Positions 25,510 to 32,844 of a stretch of 39,694 bases of DNA are shown one piece after another. The translations under genes and the position numbers were made by a program. The notes under the pieces were generated by a model. It had not been told where the DNA came from. It searched no databases and was given only the letters and a program-made list of their open reading frames with translations. Position 1 is the stretch's first letter; each line of letters opens with the position of its first letter. Origin of the DNA: Westiellopsis prolifica IICB1 (lineage in GTDB: Bacteria > Cyanobacteriota > Cyanobacteriia > Cyanobacteriales > Nostocaceae); assembly GCF_004323185.1 (NCBI RefSeq), contig NZ_NAPS01000009.1:1-39694 (forward strand), in the 5' to 3' direction.

Positions 25510-27675
25510 TTATGACAAATCATAACGCTCTAGAAGAGCATCAGCCCATCGACCTATTTGAACTTCCTTGACCCATTGCCGTTGATCAGACCATCCACGA
25601 CCCCAAAATGGTAAATGTCCTGGAGGAGCATCTAGAGAGAAGGTGAGGTTGTAGTGATATATCCATTTGCCTAAGACAGACCAGCCTACTTTGTAACCGA
25701 AGTCTTTTTCACTTTCTTTCACATCTTCCCAAATGTGTTTCTGCACACTAAAACCAAAGTGTCCATGACTGTATTTCAGCCATAGTTCGTTAATAATACA
25801 TAAACTCGGGTAGGGAAGGTTGTAGACGGATTCGATATCAAGCCAACCTTTTTCTTCTCTGTGAGTTAATTGAAGTATGATAGAGCGAGTCTCCAAATCT
25901 GCATATTTCCAATTTTCAGAGGCTAAGAGATTTCGTAATTTTGTGTAATCTATTATCCTTTCACTTCTGGTGTCATTAATTGAACCTTCAACATCAACCT
26001 CTATCTGAGGAGGGACAGATTCAATATTGCACCTTTTAAATCTTGCTAGAAGAGAAGAAGTAGTAGTACCTGGTGAGCCAGCAATTGCAAAGTACATATC
26101 CCACCAACAAACAGGGAAATGTCCTTGGGGAGCATTTTTAGTAAAGATGAAGTTAGAATAACCTAGCCACTTGTTATTCACACGCCAGCCAACGCGATCA
26201 CCTAAACGACACTCGGTTTCAACATCTACTTTGCCACCGACTTCTTGCCAAATTCTCTTTTGCACACTAAAGCCAAATTGTCCATTGCTGTACTTTACCC
26301 ACAGTTGGTTAATGGCATGTAAGTCAGTACAAGGAAAATTATTGAAGGATTGGATATCAAGCCAACCTTGTTTTTCTCTGCCAGCTACTTTTAACATGAC
26401 AGCGAAAGTTTCTCGGTCAGCTTCTTTCCATTTTCCAGATGCTAGTAAATCCCGCAGCCGCGTATAATCTATTTTGCTTTTAGAACTTAGGTCGTCAATT
26501 GAACCTGTTGAGTTAACATCGAACTCTGTCTGAGCAGGGTCACGTTTTATATTACAATTCTCAAGTCTCATGATCAAAGAAGAAAGCTCAAACCCACCTC
26601 GCCATTCGTCCCACATTCGGGGAAGATGTCCTGATGGTGCATCTAGGTTGAAATTGATTTCAGAATAATTAGACCATTCTCTAGAAGTCCAGCTAGTAAA
26701 CAGAAATTGATAAGACCTTGTTGTTCGCCATCCCACACAATCTCCAAAACTAACCCAGACTTCATCATTAAATACATCTCCACTTCCAATATTTTCCCAA
26801 ATCTGCTTCTGGACACTGAAGCCAAATTTTTTTTTGCTGTATTTTATCCAAAGTTGGTCGATAGTATGGAGGTCGGTACAAGGAAAATTATTGATAGATC
26901 GGACATTGAGCCAACCTTCTTTTTCTCTGCCAGCTATTTTTAACATCACAGCGCGAGTTTCGTGATCGGCTTGTTTCCAGTTTCCCACCTTAAGTAAATC
27001 CCGCAAAATTGTATAATTTATATGGCATTCGCTACTGAGGTCATCGCCTGAATCATATCGCTCATTTTGCAATGGGATTTGAGTTTCAAGAACTTTTTCT
27101 TTACTAGTTTCAACAGTAAGTTTTTTTAAGATTGGTATTGAACCCTGTGAAAAATCTTCCATTTGAATGGCAACCAAACCTTCTTCAAAAGCTCTTTGAA
27201 TAACGTTTTGACTATCTCGATTTTCATAACCCAAACCATCATAAAACCCTTGAGCAAATGCAATCGCAGCTTTGTCACCGATTGGGTGGTTCATACCAAT
27301 CGTGTAATTAATATGTTGGCTTATTGCTTGGGCTGGTTTTTCTGAATAACAAGCATTGAGTAACACACAGTTAACATAATCGACGTGCAACTTAAACAAT
27401 GATGCTAATCCTTCTGGTGAAACTGGTTTGTTATTCCCTGCATCGTCCTCTAACAGCAAGCTACCATCTTGCTTACCATGCCCACAAAAATGAACAATTT
27501 GAGGCTTCTCTTCCTCAATCGCCCTACGAATATCGGCTGGACGTACAGCAGTAATTATGCGAATTTCAAATAAATCCCGATTGGTCGCTCGTCGTATAGC
27601 TGAGGAGATTTCTCGAATCTCTTTATCTAAGCGCAGCCCATGAGGAATGGCTGCCAATAGTAAGATTTTTTGCAT
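25510..27675 (-). CDS. CHAT caspase-like protease fused to three GUN4 domains
   Basis: The 721-residue protein begins with a CHAT protease domain (1-185): the catalytic His is in VHFCGHG (H66) and the Cys in LLNACYSE (C109). After a linker come three GUN4 domains at about 219-360, 402-525 and 575-695, each with the same order: YTxLRDLL, W-K-ADxET, GREKxGWL, FPCTDLHxIxQLWxKYS, FGFSVQKxIW, a VGW strand and a DAPxGHLP end. Family knowledge: GUN4 binds protoporphyrin and Mg-protoporphyrin and stimulates Mg-chelatase; cyanobacteria also fuse GUN4 to signalling domains. Three copies on a caspase-like protease suggest control by tetrapyrrole state. The repeats are diverged, so the triplication is not recent. 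The gene is monocistronic next to the TIR cluster. Confidence 0.92.
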   Translation of the reverse strand: MQKILLLAAIPHGLRLDKEIREISSAIRRATNRDLFEIRIITAVRPADIRRAIEEEKPQIVHFCGHGKQDGSLLLEDDAGNNKPVSPEGLASLFKLHVDYVNCVLLNACYSEKPAQAISQHINYTIGMNHPIGDKAAIAFAQGFYDGLGYENRDSQNVIQRAFEEGLVAIQMEDFSQGSIPILKKLTVETSKEKVLETQIPLQNERYDSGDDLSSECHINYTILRDLLKVGNWKQADHETRAVMLKIAGREKEGWLNVRSINNFPCTDLHTIDQLWIKYSKKKFGFSVQKQIWENIGSGDVFNDEVWVSFGDCVGWRTTRSYQFLFTSWTSREWSNYSEINFNLDAPSGHLPRMWDEWRGGFELSSLIMRLENCNIKRDPAQTEFDVNSTGSIDDLSSKSKIDYTRLRDLLASGKWKEADRETFAVMLKVAGREKQGWLDIQSFNNFPCTDLHAINQLWVKYSNGQFGFSVQKRIWQEVGGKVDVETECRLGDRVGWRVNNKWLGYSNFIFTKNAPQGHFPVCWWDMYFAIAGSPGTTTSSLLARFKRCNIESVPPQIEVDVEGSINDTRSERIIDYTKLRNLLASENWKYADLETRSIILQLTHREEKGWLDIESVYNLPYPSLCIINELWLKYSHGHFGFSVQKHIWEDVKESEKDFGYKVGWSVLGKWIYHYNLTFSLDAPPGHLPFWGRGWSDQRQWVKEVQIGRWADALLERYDLS

Positions 27676-27764
27676 AAACTAATTTCTGACATAAATGTAT
27701 TAAATTGTACTGAAGCAAATACTACATAAGCAATCGCCTTCACTTGGCCCGAAAGTAGCGAAGA

Positions 27765-27890
27765 GCCTGTTGGCGAAGCGAACCGAGTGAGAGCCGCGAT
27801 TAACCTCATTCCCTGCGAGGCTGCTTTTTTCGGCTCTCGCTCGGCAACAGGCTGCGCGGGGGTTCTAGGGGGGATGCGCCTATCCCCCCT
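27765..27890. repeat. Structured region beside the relaxase gene
   Basis: A long interrupted stem joins GCCTGTTG (27765-27772) to CAACAGGC (27845-27852), CCGAG to CTCGG, and GAGAGCCG (27789-27796) to CGGCTCTC (27831-27838). Next to it AGGGGGGAT (27867-27875) pairs with ATCCCCCCT (27882-27890). It lies between the relaxase stop and the CHAT gene; it may terminate relaxase transcription or belong to the transfer region. Confidence 0.6.
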
Positions 27891-27940
27891 GGCAACCAGG
27901 GCGCTCACTCCAAATCTTTCAGTTACCGTACAGTTACCAC

Positions 27941-29593
27941 CTATCTCGATAATCCTTTAAATTGAGTTTTTTGAAGCTGTTGAAGTTCCATATATTCTTG
28001 CAATATCTGCTTTGCTTTTTGCCAAGTCTCAATATCTTCAACGCACACTTCACCCACATTTACCTGGGAATACTCTAGATTCCCTTCAGAGTTTCGATTC
28101 ACTTTCACTCGAAAAACTTCACCCCTTTCATCATGGGTGTACACCAATTCTCTACCCTGTTTTGCCAGAGTTGCATGTTTAAATCTGAGGCTGTTCTTAC
28201 CAGTGTCTTTGAGTAAGTGATTGATTAGCCCAACACCAACAGGCACTGCTACGGCTAATAATTCCTGCTCTTGATGCTGTTTTTCTACTGGTTTCAATTC
28301 TGGGGGCGGCTGTTGTAGTCCGTTCTTATTGTTGGCTATTAATACCAATGCCCTTGCTTCTTCAGCAGTCCATCCGGCTGGGCTTGCTTTTAGGATTTCT
28401 TCAACCGACCGGGCTGATCTATCATCTCTAAGCGCCAAGTCCGCAATTTTTTTATCTCGGTCTGTGACCAATTCTTGCTCAAGTCCAGCACTGTAATGGT
28501 TGTAAAGCTCTACTGCTTGAGCTTGAGTGAGTGGAGATTTAACTGATGCTATAGCTTCAGGTTTATTAGTGGATAGTCGGAGGTTATCTGTATGTTTAGT
28601 AGATGATGAATAGTCTATTGTCTGCTGATTATCTTGCCTAATGGTCGCAGATTCTATCATTTGAGTTAGGCGTTTAATTTCTGGATCATCCCGTAGGGGG
28701 TCGTAGCTTACCCCTAATTCTGTCTGAAGCTTTTTAAATGAACACTTATATTTATTTAAATTTCCTCCCTGTTTCCAAAGTAATCGGGGGGAAGCATCTT
28801 CATTAACTGAGCCGACATCAATGCCAAACTTAATACCTCTGACTGCACCGTGGCTGTAATAGCTAACGATGGCTTTGACTTGATGTTCTGACCATAATTG
28901 CTGAATAAACTCTGGCATTGTGGGTTTATTAACTGCCACTTGTTCAATTGCTCTTCGCATTATTTCTTCGCCTGGAAGTCCATCACGCTCTACTCGTTCT
29001 AGTTGATTGCGAGTCATGGCTTTACGTTTACTCTCCCAGCTACTCTGCACTGGCGTGAGGTTAAATTCTCGCTCTAGGAGTCGGGCTGAGTGTTCTGAGT
29101 AAGCGTAATTATTCCAGGTACGAATAGATTTACCATCTAGGTTATTGACTCTGGATGCAACGATATGGGTGTGGTCGTGTTTTTTGTCAGAATGTCGGGC
29201 TATGAAGAAGTCATAGGCTGGTAGTTCTGTTTCAATAAATTCATCAACTAGCTGGTTTAGCTTGGTGTCAGATATTCTTTTATCTGGTTGTTTAACTTGG
29301 GATTCTTCGCCTTTTAGCCGCGATAGGACAATGACGTTAGCGAAGTGGCGTTGAGAGAGATTAGCTAATTCGTCATCGTTTAGGCTTCTGTCAGTTTTGG
29401 GTACTGACAGCATTAGATGGTAGCAAGGGTCTTTTAGTTGGGGGTTGAGGTGGGCTGATAAGGTGAACTGTTCAACCAGTTCGTTGGTGGTTCTCCCGTA
29501 CATATTACCGCCAATAATCTGGGCTTTCTCTTTCTCTAGTACGTATTTGGTAGTGCCGCGAAATGATTTATTAGCTTTGACTTTGGTAATCAT
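27941..29593 (-). CDS. MOBP-type relaxase
   Basis: The 550-residue protein starts MITKVKANKSFRGTTKYVLE and carries the relaxase/mobilization nuclease pattern: a candidate catalytic Tyr near the N terminus (TKYVLEKEKA), the CYHLMLSVPK strand and the metal-binding triad HDHTHIVASRVN (about 138-150). The C-terminal half is helical and less conserved. It would nick the plasmid at oriT and lead the strand into the recipient. A ribosome site (GGGAG) lies 7 bases before the ATG, inside the mobC stop region. No type IV secretion or coupling protein genes are in the window, so the plasmid looks mobilizable, with self-transfer undecided. Confidence 0.9.
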   Translation of the reverse strand: MITKVKANKSFRGTTKYVLEKEKAQIIGGNMYGRTTNELVEQFTLSAHLNPQLKDPCYHLMLSVPKTDRSLNDDELANLSQRHFANVIVLSRLKGEESQVKQPDKRISDTKLNQLVDEFIETELPAYDFFIARHSDKKHDHTHIVASRVNNLDGKSIRTWNNYAYSEHSARLLEREFNLTPVQSSWESKRKAMTRNQLERVERDGLPGEEIMRRAIEQVAVNKPTMPEFIQQLWSEHQVKAIVSYYSHGAVRGIKFGIDVGSVNEDASPRLLWKQGGNLNKYKCSFKKLQTELGVSYDPLRDDPEIKRLTQMIESATIRQDNQQTIDYSSSTKHTDNLRLSTNKPEAIASVKSPLTQAQAVELYNHYSAGLEQELVTDRDKKIADLALRDDRSARSVEEILKASPAGWTAEEARALVLIANNKNGLQQPPPELKPVEKQHQEQELLAVAVPVGVGLINHLLKDTGKNSLRFKHATLAKQGRELVYTHDERGEVFRVKVNRNSEGNLEYSQVNVGEVCVEDIETWQKAKQILQEYMELQQLQKTQFKGLSR

Positions 29594-29597
29594 TTCG

Positions 29598-30026
29598 CTA
29601 CTCCCGTTCTATAGGCTTTGATAATTGAGAGTGAGTTTGTTCTAATATTCCTACTAGTTCTTTAATAGTTTGCAGATATTCTTGCACATCACTGGTTAGA
29701 GGTTGGCTACCAATTTTTACAGCTTCGTTGATGGCTCTGGTTTGTTGGTTAAGGTTATTCCCAATCTTTTTTAGTTCGTAGATGGCTTGTCTGTTAACTT
29801 CGGGGATAGTCAACTTTGGTTGTGGCAAAGGGTAATCAAATAATCTCGCTCTTATATAGTCACTTTGCACCACTCCACTGCACCGTTGTTCTAACCTAGC
29901 TTTTTCGGCATAGCTTACCCTAAAGGTAATAGTTATTTCTCGTTTTTCTTCAGGCTGTACTAAATGATTACTTAGTGCGTTAGCTAGTTGATTACTAAGA
30001 TTAGTGCGGGGATCTGATTGTGTCAT
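29598..30026 (-). CDS. mobC: MobC-like accessory mobilization protein
   Basis: I start at the ATG at 30026 (MTQSDPRTNLSNQLANALSN); the frame is open upstream only into the hairpin region. The 142-residue protein has a ribbon-helix-helix-like strand (REITITFRVSYAEKARLEQR), then the MobC-family segment (VQSDYIRARLFD), and the IYELKKIGNNLNQQTRAINE motif that is typical of MobC proteins. It helps the relaxase open oriT. It ends 4 bases before the relaxase start. Confidence 0.85.
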   Translation of the reverse strand: MTQSDPRTNLSNQLANALSNHLVQPEEKREITITFRVSYAEKARLEQRCSGVVQSDYIRARLFDYPLPQPKLTIPEVNRQAIYELKKIGNNLNQQTRAINEAVKIGSQPLTSDVQEYLQTIKELVGILEQTHSQLSKPIERE

Positions 30027-30057
30027 AAACAACTTATTTGGTGTACGACAATGGGGG

Positions 30058-30139
30058 TTTGGGGGACACCCCCAACAAGCAATCACGCCCTTTTGCGAAG
30101 CAAAAGTAGCGCCGTAGGCGCGTTAAGGCGTATTGCTTG
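30058..30139. other. Candidate origin of transfer (oriT)
   Basis: Between mobC and the divergent Stb-like operon lie several nested hairpins: TTGGGGG-ACA-CCCCCAA (30059-30075), CTTTTGC-GAA-GCAAAAG (30090-30106), GCGCC-GTA-GGCGC (30109-30121), and an outer pair CAAGCAAT/ATTGCTTG with ACGCC/GGCGT (30076-30089 with 30127-30139). A hairpin followed by a GC-rich nick region next to relaxase and MobC genes is the usual oriT layout. The nick site cannot be named. Confidence 0.55.
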
Positions 30140-30354
30140 CCTATGTCCGCGCGCGGGGTGGGTCGGGTCTGGAGTACACGGAAACTGTGGGCTGGGCGGA
30201 GAATCAGAATGCAGTAAACATGCGCTTTGTTACCACAACTCAATTTCTTGTACCACTCTTGATACATTAGTTTACCGCACCTACCTACACATCCCTCTCT
30301 AATTCTGACCCAATCAATTTTGAATTTGAAATATTAGATTAGGGTTTGCTGCTT

Positions 30355-30382
30355 TTGACAGTTTTAGATTTTCTCTTATATC
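30355..30382 (+). promoter_or_regulatory. Candidate sigma70-type promoter of the Stb-like operon
   Basis: TTGACA (30355-30360) and TATATC (30377-30382) are 16 bases apart, about 100 bases ahead of the first gene. An 11-bp palindrome GGGTCTGACCC (30441-30451) lies downstream and could be an autoregulatory operator. Confidence 0.4.
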
Positions 30383-30480
30383 CATAAAGGACATCTAGTA
30401 ATGCTTACTTCAGCACAAAAAACTTATAATTTATCGGGCTGGGTCTGACCCTAAAATAAGAAAAATTATCTTGATTATCT

Positions 30481-30957
30481 ATGCCCCGTAAACCTAAAGC
30501 TGTCCCTTTATCTAAAGTTGATGATATCCAAGCTAGCCTCAAACAGAAGGCATCTACTCCCAAAAGTATCAGTCTGGAAGAGTTAATTAAAAGTTTGGCT
30601 AAACCTATCCAGGATATGTTGGATGCTGGCTACTCTTATGAAGATGTTTCTGATGTGTTTAAGGGACATGGGGTTGAACTGGCTGCTAGTGGGATTAAGA
30701 CTTTTCATAAAAGAGCTTTGACGACAACTATACTTCAGCAAAGTAATGAATCATTGGTTGAATCAGATTTTTCTTCAACTAACGATTTAATAACAACTGG
30801 TGAGACATCATCAGCAGTAGAATCAAATAAAGACTCTGGTTCATCACCAGACACAGCTTCAACTTCAGGTGCGTCACCTTCTCAAAGTGCTAAGGGGAAA
30901 AAAGGAGGAGCTAAGGCTCATTCCCAATTCAATGTCACTGATAGGAGTAGCCTATGA
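30481..30957 (+). CDS. StbA-like DNA-binding plasmid protein
   Basis: The 158-residue protein has a helical N-terminal half (LEELIKSLAKPIQDMLDAGY, then SYEDVSDVFKGHGVELAASG and IKTFHKR) that matches the helix-turn-helix seen in StbA/MobB-type plasmid proteins. The C-terminal half is low complexity, rich in Ser, Thr, Gly and Lys, ending with a basic patch (KGKKGGAKAH). The stop overlaps the next ATG (ATGA), so it forms an operon with the ATPase. In R388, StbA binds direct repeats and controls plasmid stability and transfer; the divergent arrangement with a relaxase across oriT is the same here. The assignment rests on fold and context. Confidence 0.6.
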   Translation: MPRKPKAVPLSKVDDIQASLKQKASTPKSISLEELIKSLAKPIQDMLDAGYSYEDVSDVFKGHGVELAASGIKTFHKRALTTTILQQSNESLVESDFSSTNDLITTGETSSAVESNKDSGSSPDTASTSGASPSQSAKGKKGGAKAHSQFNVTDRSSL

Positions 30958-31778
30958 AGCGAATTGTGATGATTTTAGGAGGAAAAGGAGGGACGGGGAA
31001 AACTGCCTTCACTCGCTTGCTATTAGATGTAATGCACGACAAGGGCATTAATTATCTAGCTTATGATGCTGATACTGAAAATCCAGAGTTGTATGAGTAT
31101 TATCGAAATTTTGGCTCTGGGGTAAGGCTGTTAAATTTTCTGGAGGTGGCTGAAGCGAAGCGCTTTTTTACTGAAATTAAAGCCATGTCTCCTGATACTG
31201 TTGTGATGGATATGCCAGGGGCGAGTGGCAATAAAACTAGGGAGATTATCAGTAAGTTTGGGCTGTTTAAAATTGCTGCTGATTTGGGTTATCGGGTGAC
31301 GATAGTAACTGTGCTAAACCTCACCTATCCGGTGATCAATAGCTTAAAAGTGATGATGGAGTTCTGTGGCAATAAAGTAGATTATGTGGTGGTAAAGAAT
31401 CTCTGCTGGGATAAGGGTTTGGGTTTTCAGCGTTGGGACAATAGTAAAACTAGAACAGCGATCGCAGAGTTAAAAGGCATAGAAATTGAAATGCCTGAGC
31501 TGGATTACTCAACTTTTGATATGTTGGTAGAAAAAGGTCTGCCTTACTCTGCTGCTACTGAGGATAATGGGTTTCCCTTTGGGGATTATCTGCTGGTGAG
31601 TGGGTTTTTAGACCAAGCCAAGCCTGAGCTTGATTTGGCTGGTACTTATTTGGGGTTGCATCAATCTGAGATTAATCAAGCTTTATCGTCGAGCGTGATT
31701 AATAATAATGAGCCTGCGGTAACTGAGTCTAAATCTCGTCGGGGTCGAAAAAAAGCTGATGAACAACAACCACAATAA
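30954..31778 (+). CDS. ParA-like ATPase (StbB/MobD/TraL type)
   Basis: Start ATG overlaps the previous stop and has AGGAG 7 bases upstream. The 274-residue protein begins MKRIVMILGGKGGTGKTAFT, a P-loop of the ParA/MinD superfamily, then YDADTENPELYEYY and a Walker B-like VVMDMPGASGNK. This variant is typical of ATPases beside mobilization genes (StbB of R388, MobD of pTF-FC2, TraL of IncP). The last 50 residues are a disordered basic tail (SKSRRGRKKADEQ). It likely positions the plasmid for segregation or conjugation, separately from the type Ib ParA at 11190. Confidence 0.85.
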   Translation: MKRIVMILGGKGGTGKTAFTRLLLDVMHDKGINYLAYDADTENPELYEYYRNFGSGVRLLNFLEVAEAKRFFTEIKAMSPDTVVMDMPGASGNKTREIISKFGLFKIAADLGYRVTIVTVLNLTYPVINSLKVMMEFCGNKVDYVVVKNLCWDKGLGFQRWDNSKTRTAIAELKGIEIEMPELDYSTFDMLVEKGLPYSAATEDNGFPFGDYLLVSGFLDQAKPELDLAGTYLGLHQSEINQALSSSVINNNEPAVTESKSRRGRKKADEQQPQ

Positions 31779-32472
31779 TGACCATCTCTCTACTATTAAC
31801 GAACTAGGTGAAGTTAAGACGGCACTGGGCAGATTGTACAAGGAATTTGAAAGTTTTAAGCAATCACAAAAGACTGAAAGGGAAAGGGATAGGGCGGAGT
31901 TGCAGGCATGGGCGCAAACGAATTTAATTCAGAATCAGCTTCTGAGCAAGGCGATGGCGACTATCGAGATGCTGACAGGCGAACTGAAGAATCAGAATCT
32001 CTCTTGGAACGAGTTCGAGAAGAACAACGCAGATTGGATGGAGCAATTAACTCTCTTAATGGAGCAGTCACAGAATATGCCCAAGTCCTCAACCACATTA
32101 GAGAGCTTAGAGTTGAAAGGGCTAAAGAGCGAAGTGTCCGACTTGAAGAAACAAGCGAGCGAACTAGTAAATCACACCAACAGGATGACCACAGTCATCC
32201 GAGAGTTAAAAAACACTCCTCCCCCGAAACCCATCACGATAGAGAAAGAGGTTTTTCGCTCTGAACCACAAAGTAAAACTTTCTTTGTGGCTTCTATAAC
32301 TTCGTTATGTTCTCTGGTTTTTTTCTTTTTTATCAATCAACATATTCCGGTGAATATCTCCAATGAGATTACCAGTTATCTACAAGATATTTGGTTGCGT
32401 ACTGGTTGGACAAATACCAAGTTAGAGAGGGTTGAAAAGTATCTCGGTACTGATCCTAATCGCAAAAAATAA
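31759..32472 (+). CDS. Coiled-coil membrane protein of the Stb/Mob operon
   Basis: The gene overlaps the ATPase by 20 bases. The 237-residue protein is mostly coiled coil (INELGEVKTALGRLYKEFES to about residue 150; many Gln, Glu and Lys heptads), followed by one membrane helix near 178-198 (FFVASITSLCSLVFFFFINQ) and a short tail. It would tether the operon's proteins to the inner membrane, comparable in position to StbC/MobE-type genes. A second long frame inside (31908-32264) is probably a shadow caused by the biased composition. Confidence 0.7.
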   Translation: MNNNHNNDHLSTINELGEVKTALGRLYKEFESFKQSQKTERERDRAELQAWAQTNLIQNQLLSKAMATIEMLTGELKNQNLSWNEFEKNNADWMEQLTLLMEQSQNMPKSSTTLESLELKGLKSEVSDLKKQASELVNHTNRMTTVIRELKNTPPPKPITIEKEVFRSEPQSKTFFVASITSLCSLVFFFFINQHIPVNISNEITSYLQDIWLRTGWTNTKLERVEKYLGTDPNRKK

Positions 32473-32553
32473 ACACGAAAACGCTGTAGATAGAAGCTTT
32501 TTTGTTCAGATGTCTACAACTATTTATGGATGGAATGGGAGAAGCTGACAACC

Positions 32554-32683
32554 TTGCCCAGTTTTGTCCAAACATGTCCAGTTTTGCCCAGAACCTTACA
32601 ATTTTTTTGGAATAAAATTGTCCCAAAATATTTAATTTGCCCAATAATGTCCATATCTGTCCACTAATGTCCAGAATTGCCCA
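32554..32683. repeat. Phased iteron-like array of NTGYCCA, nine copies
   Basis: Heptamers TTGCCCA, TTGTCCA, ATGTCCA, TTGCCCA start at 32554, 32564, 32574 and 32584; a second block TTGCCCA, ATGTCCA, CTGTCCA, ATGTCCA, TTGCCCA starts at 32637, 32647, 32657, 32667 and 32677. The pitch is exactly 10 bp in both blocks, so all copies in a block face one side of the helix. A stray TTGTCCC lies at 32618 between them. The array lies between the converging Stb-like operon and the replication gene, in the otherwise gene-free 32473-32844. It should be a protein-binding array: replication iterons or a StbA/Par centromere. Confidence 0.85.
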
Positions 32684-32844
32684 CAGGTTGAAAACAAGCA
32701 ATTATACTTATTGGCTTGTAGTATTTTGGAGTGATGGCGTAGTATAGAAACTTTTGTTGCAATATGGGTCGGCGACTTCTCCAATAAATTGTTTGACTTC
32801 AATTTATTGTGAGGACACATCGATATCAAGAAATTCCCGCGTGA

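Noticed and set aside
27627-27908. Minus-strand frame between the CHAT and relaxase genes
   Set aside because: It runs through the long hairpin region and into the CHAT gene start, with no recognisable protein; the DNA is better explained as structured repeats.
30141-30267. tRNA-like or other structural RNA in the GC-rich segment after the candidate oriT
   Set aside because: I could not fold a cloverleaf or find conserved tRNA T-loop sequence.
31908-32264. A 118-residue open frame within the coiled-coil membrane protein gene
   Set aside because: It is fully inside a well-supported gene in another frame, has no ribosome site and its Arg/Glu/Ser-rich composition is what the shifted reading of a coiled-coil gene gives.
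32554-32683. Possible CRISPR array
   Set aside because: The repeat unit is only 7 bp with 3-bp gaps; CRISPR repeats are over 20 bp with longer spacers, and no cas genes are present.
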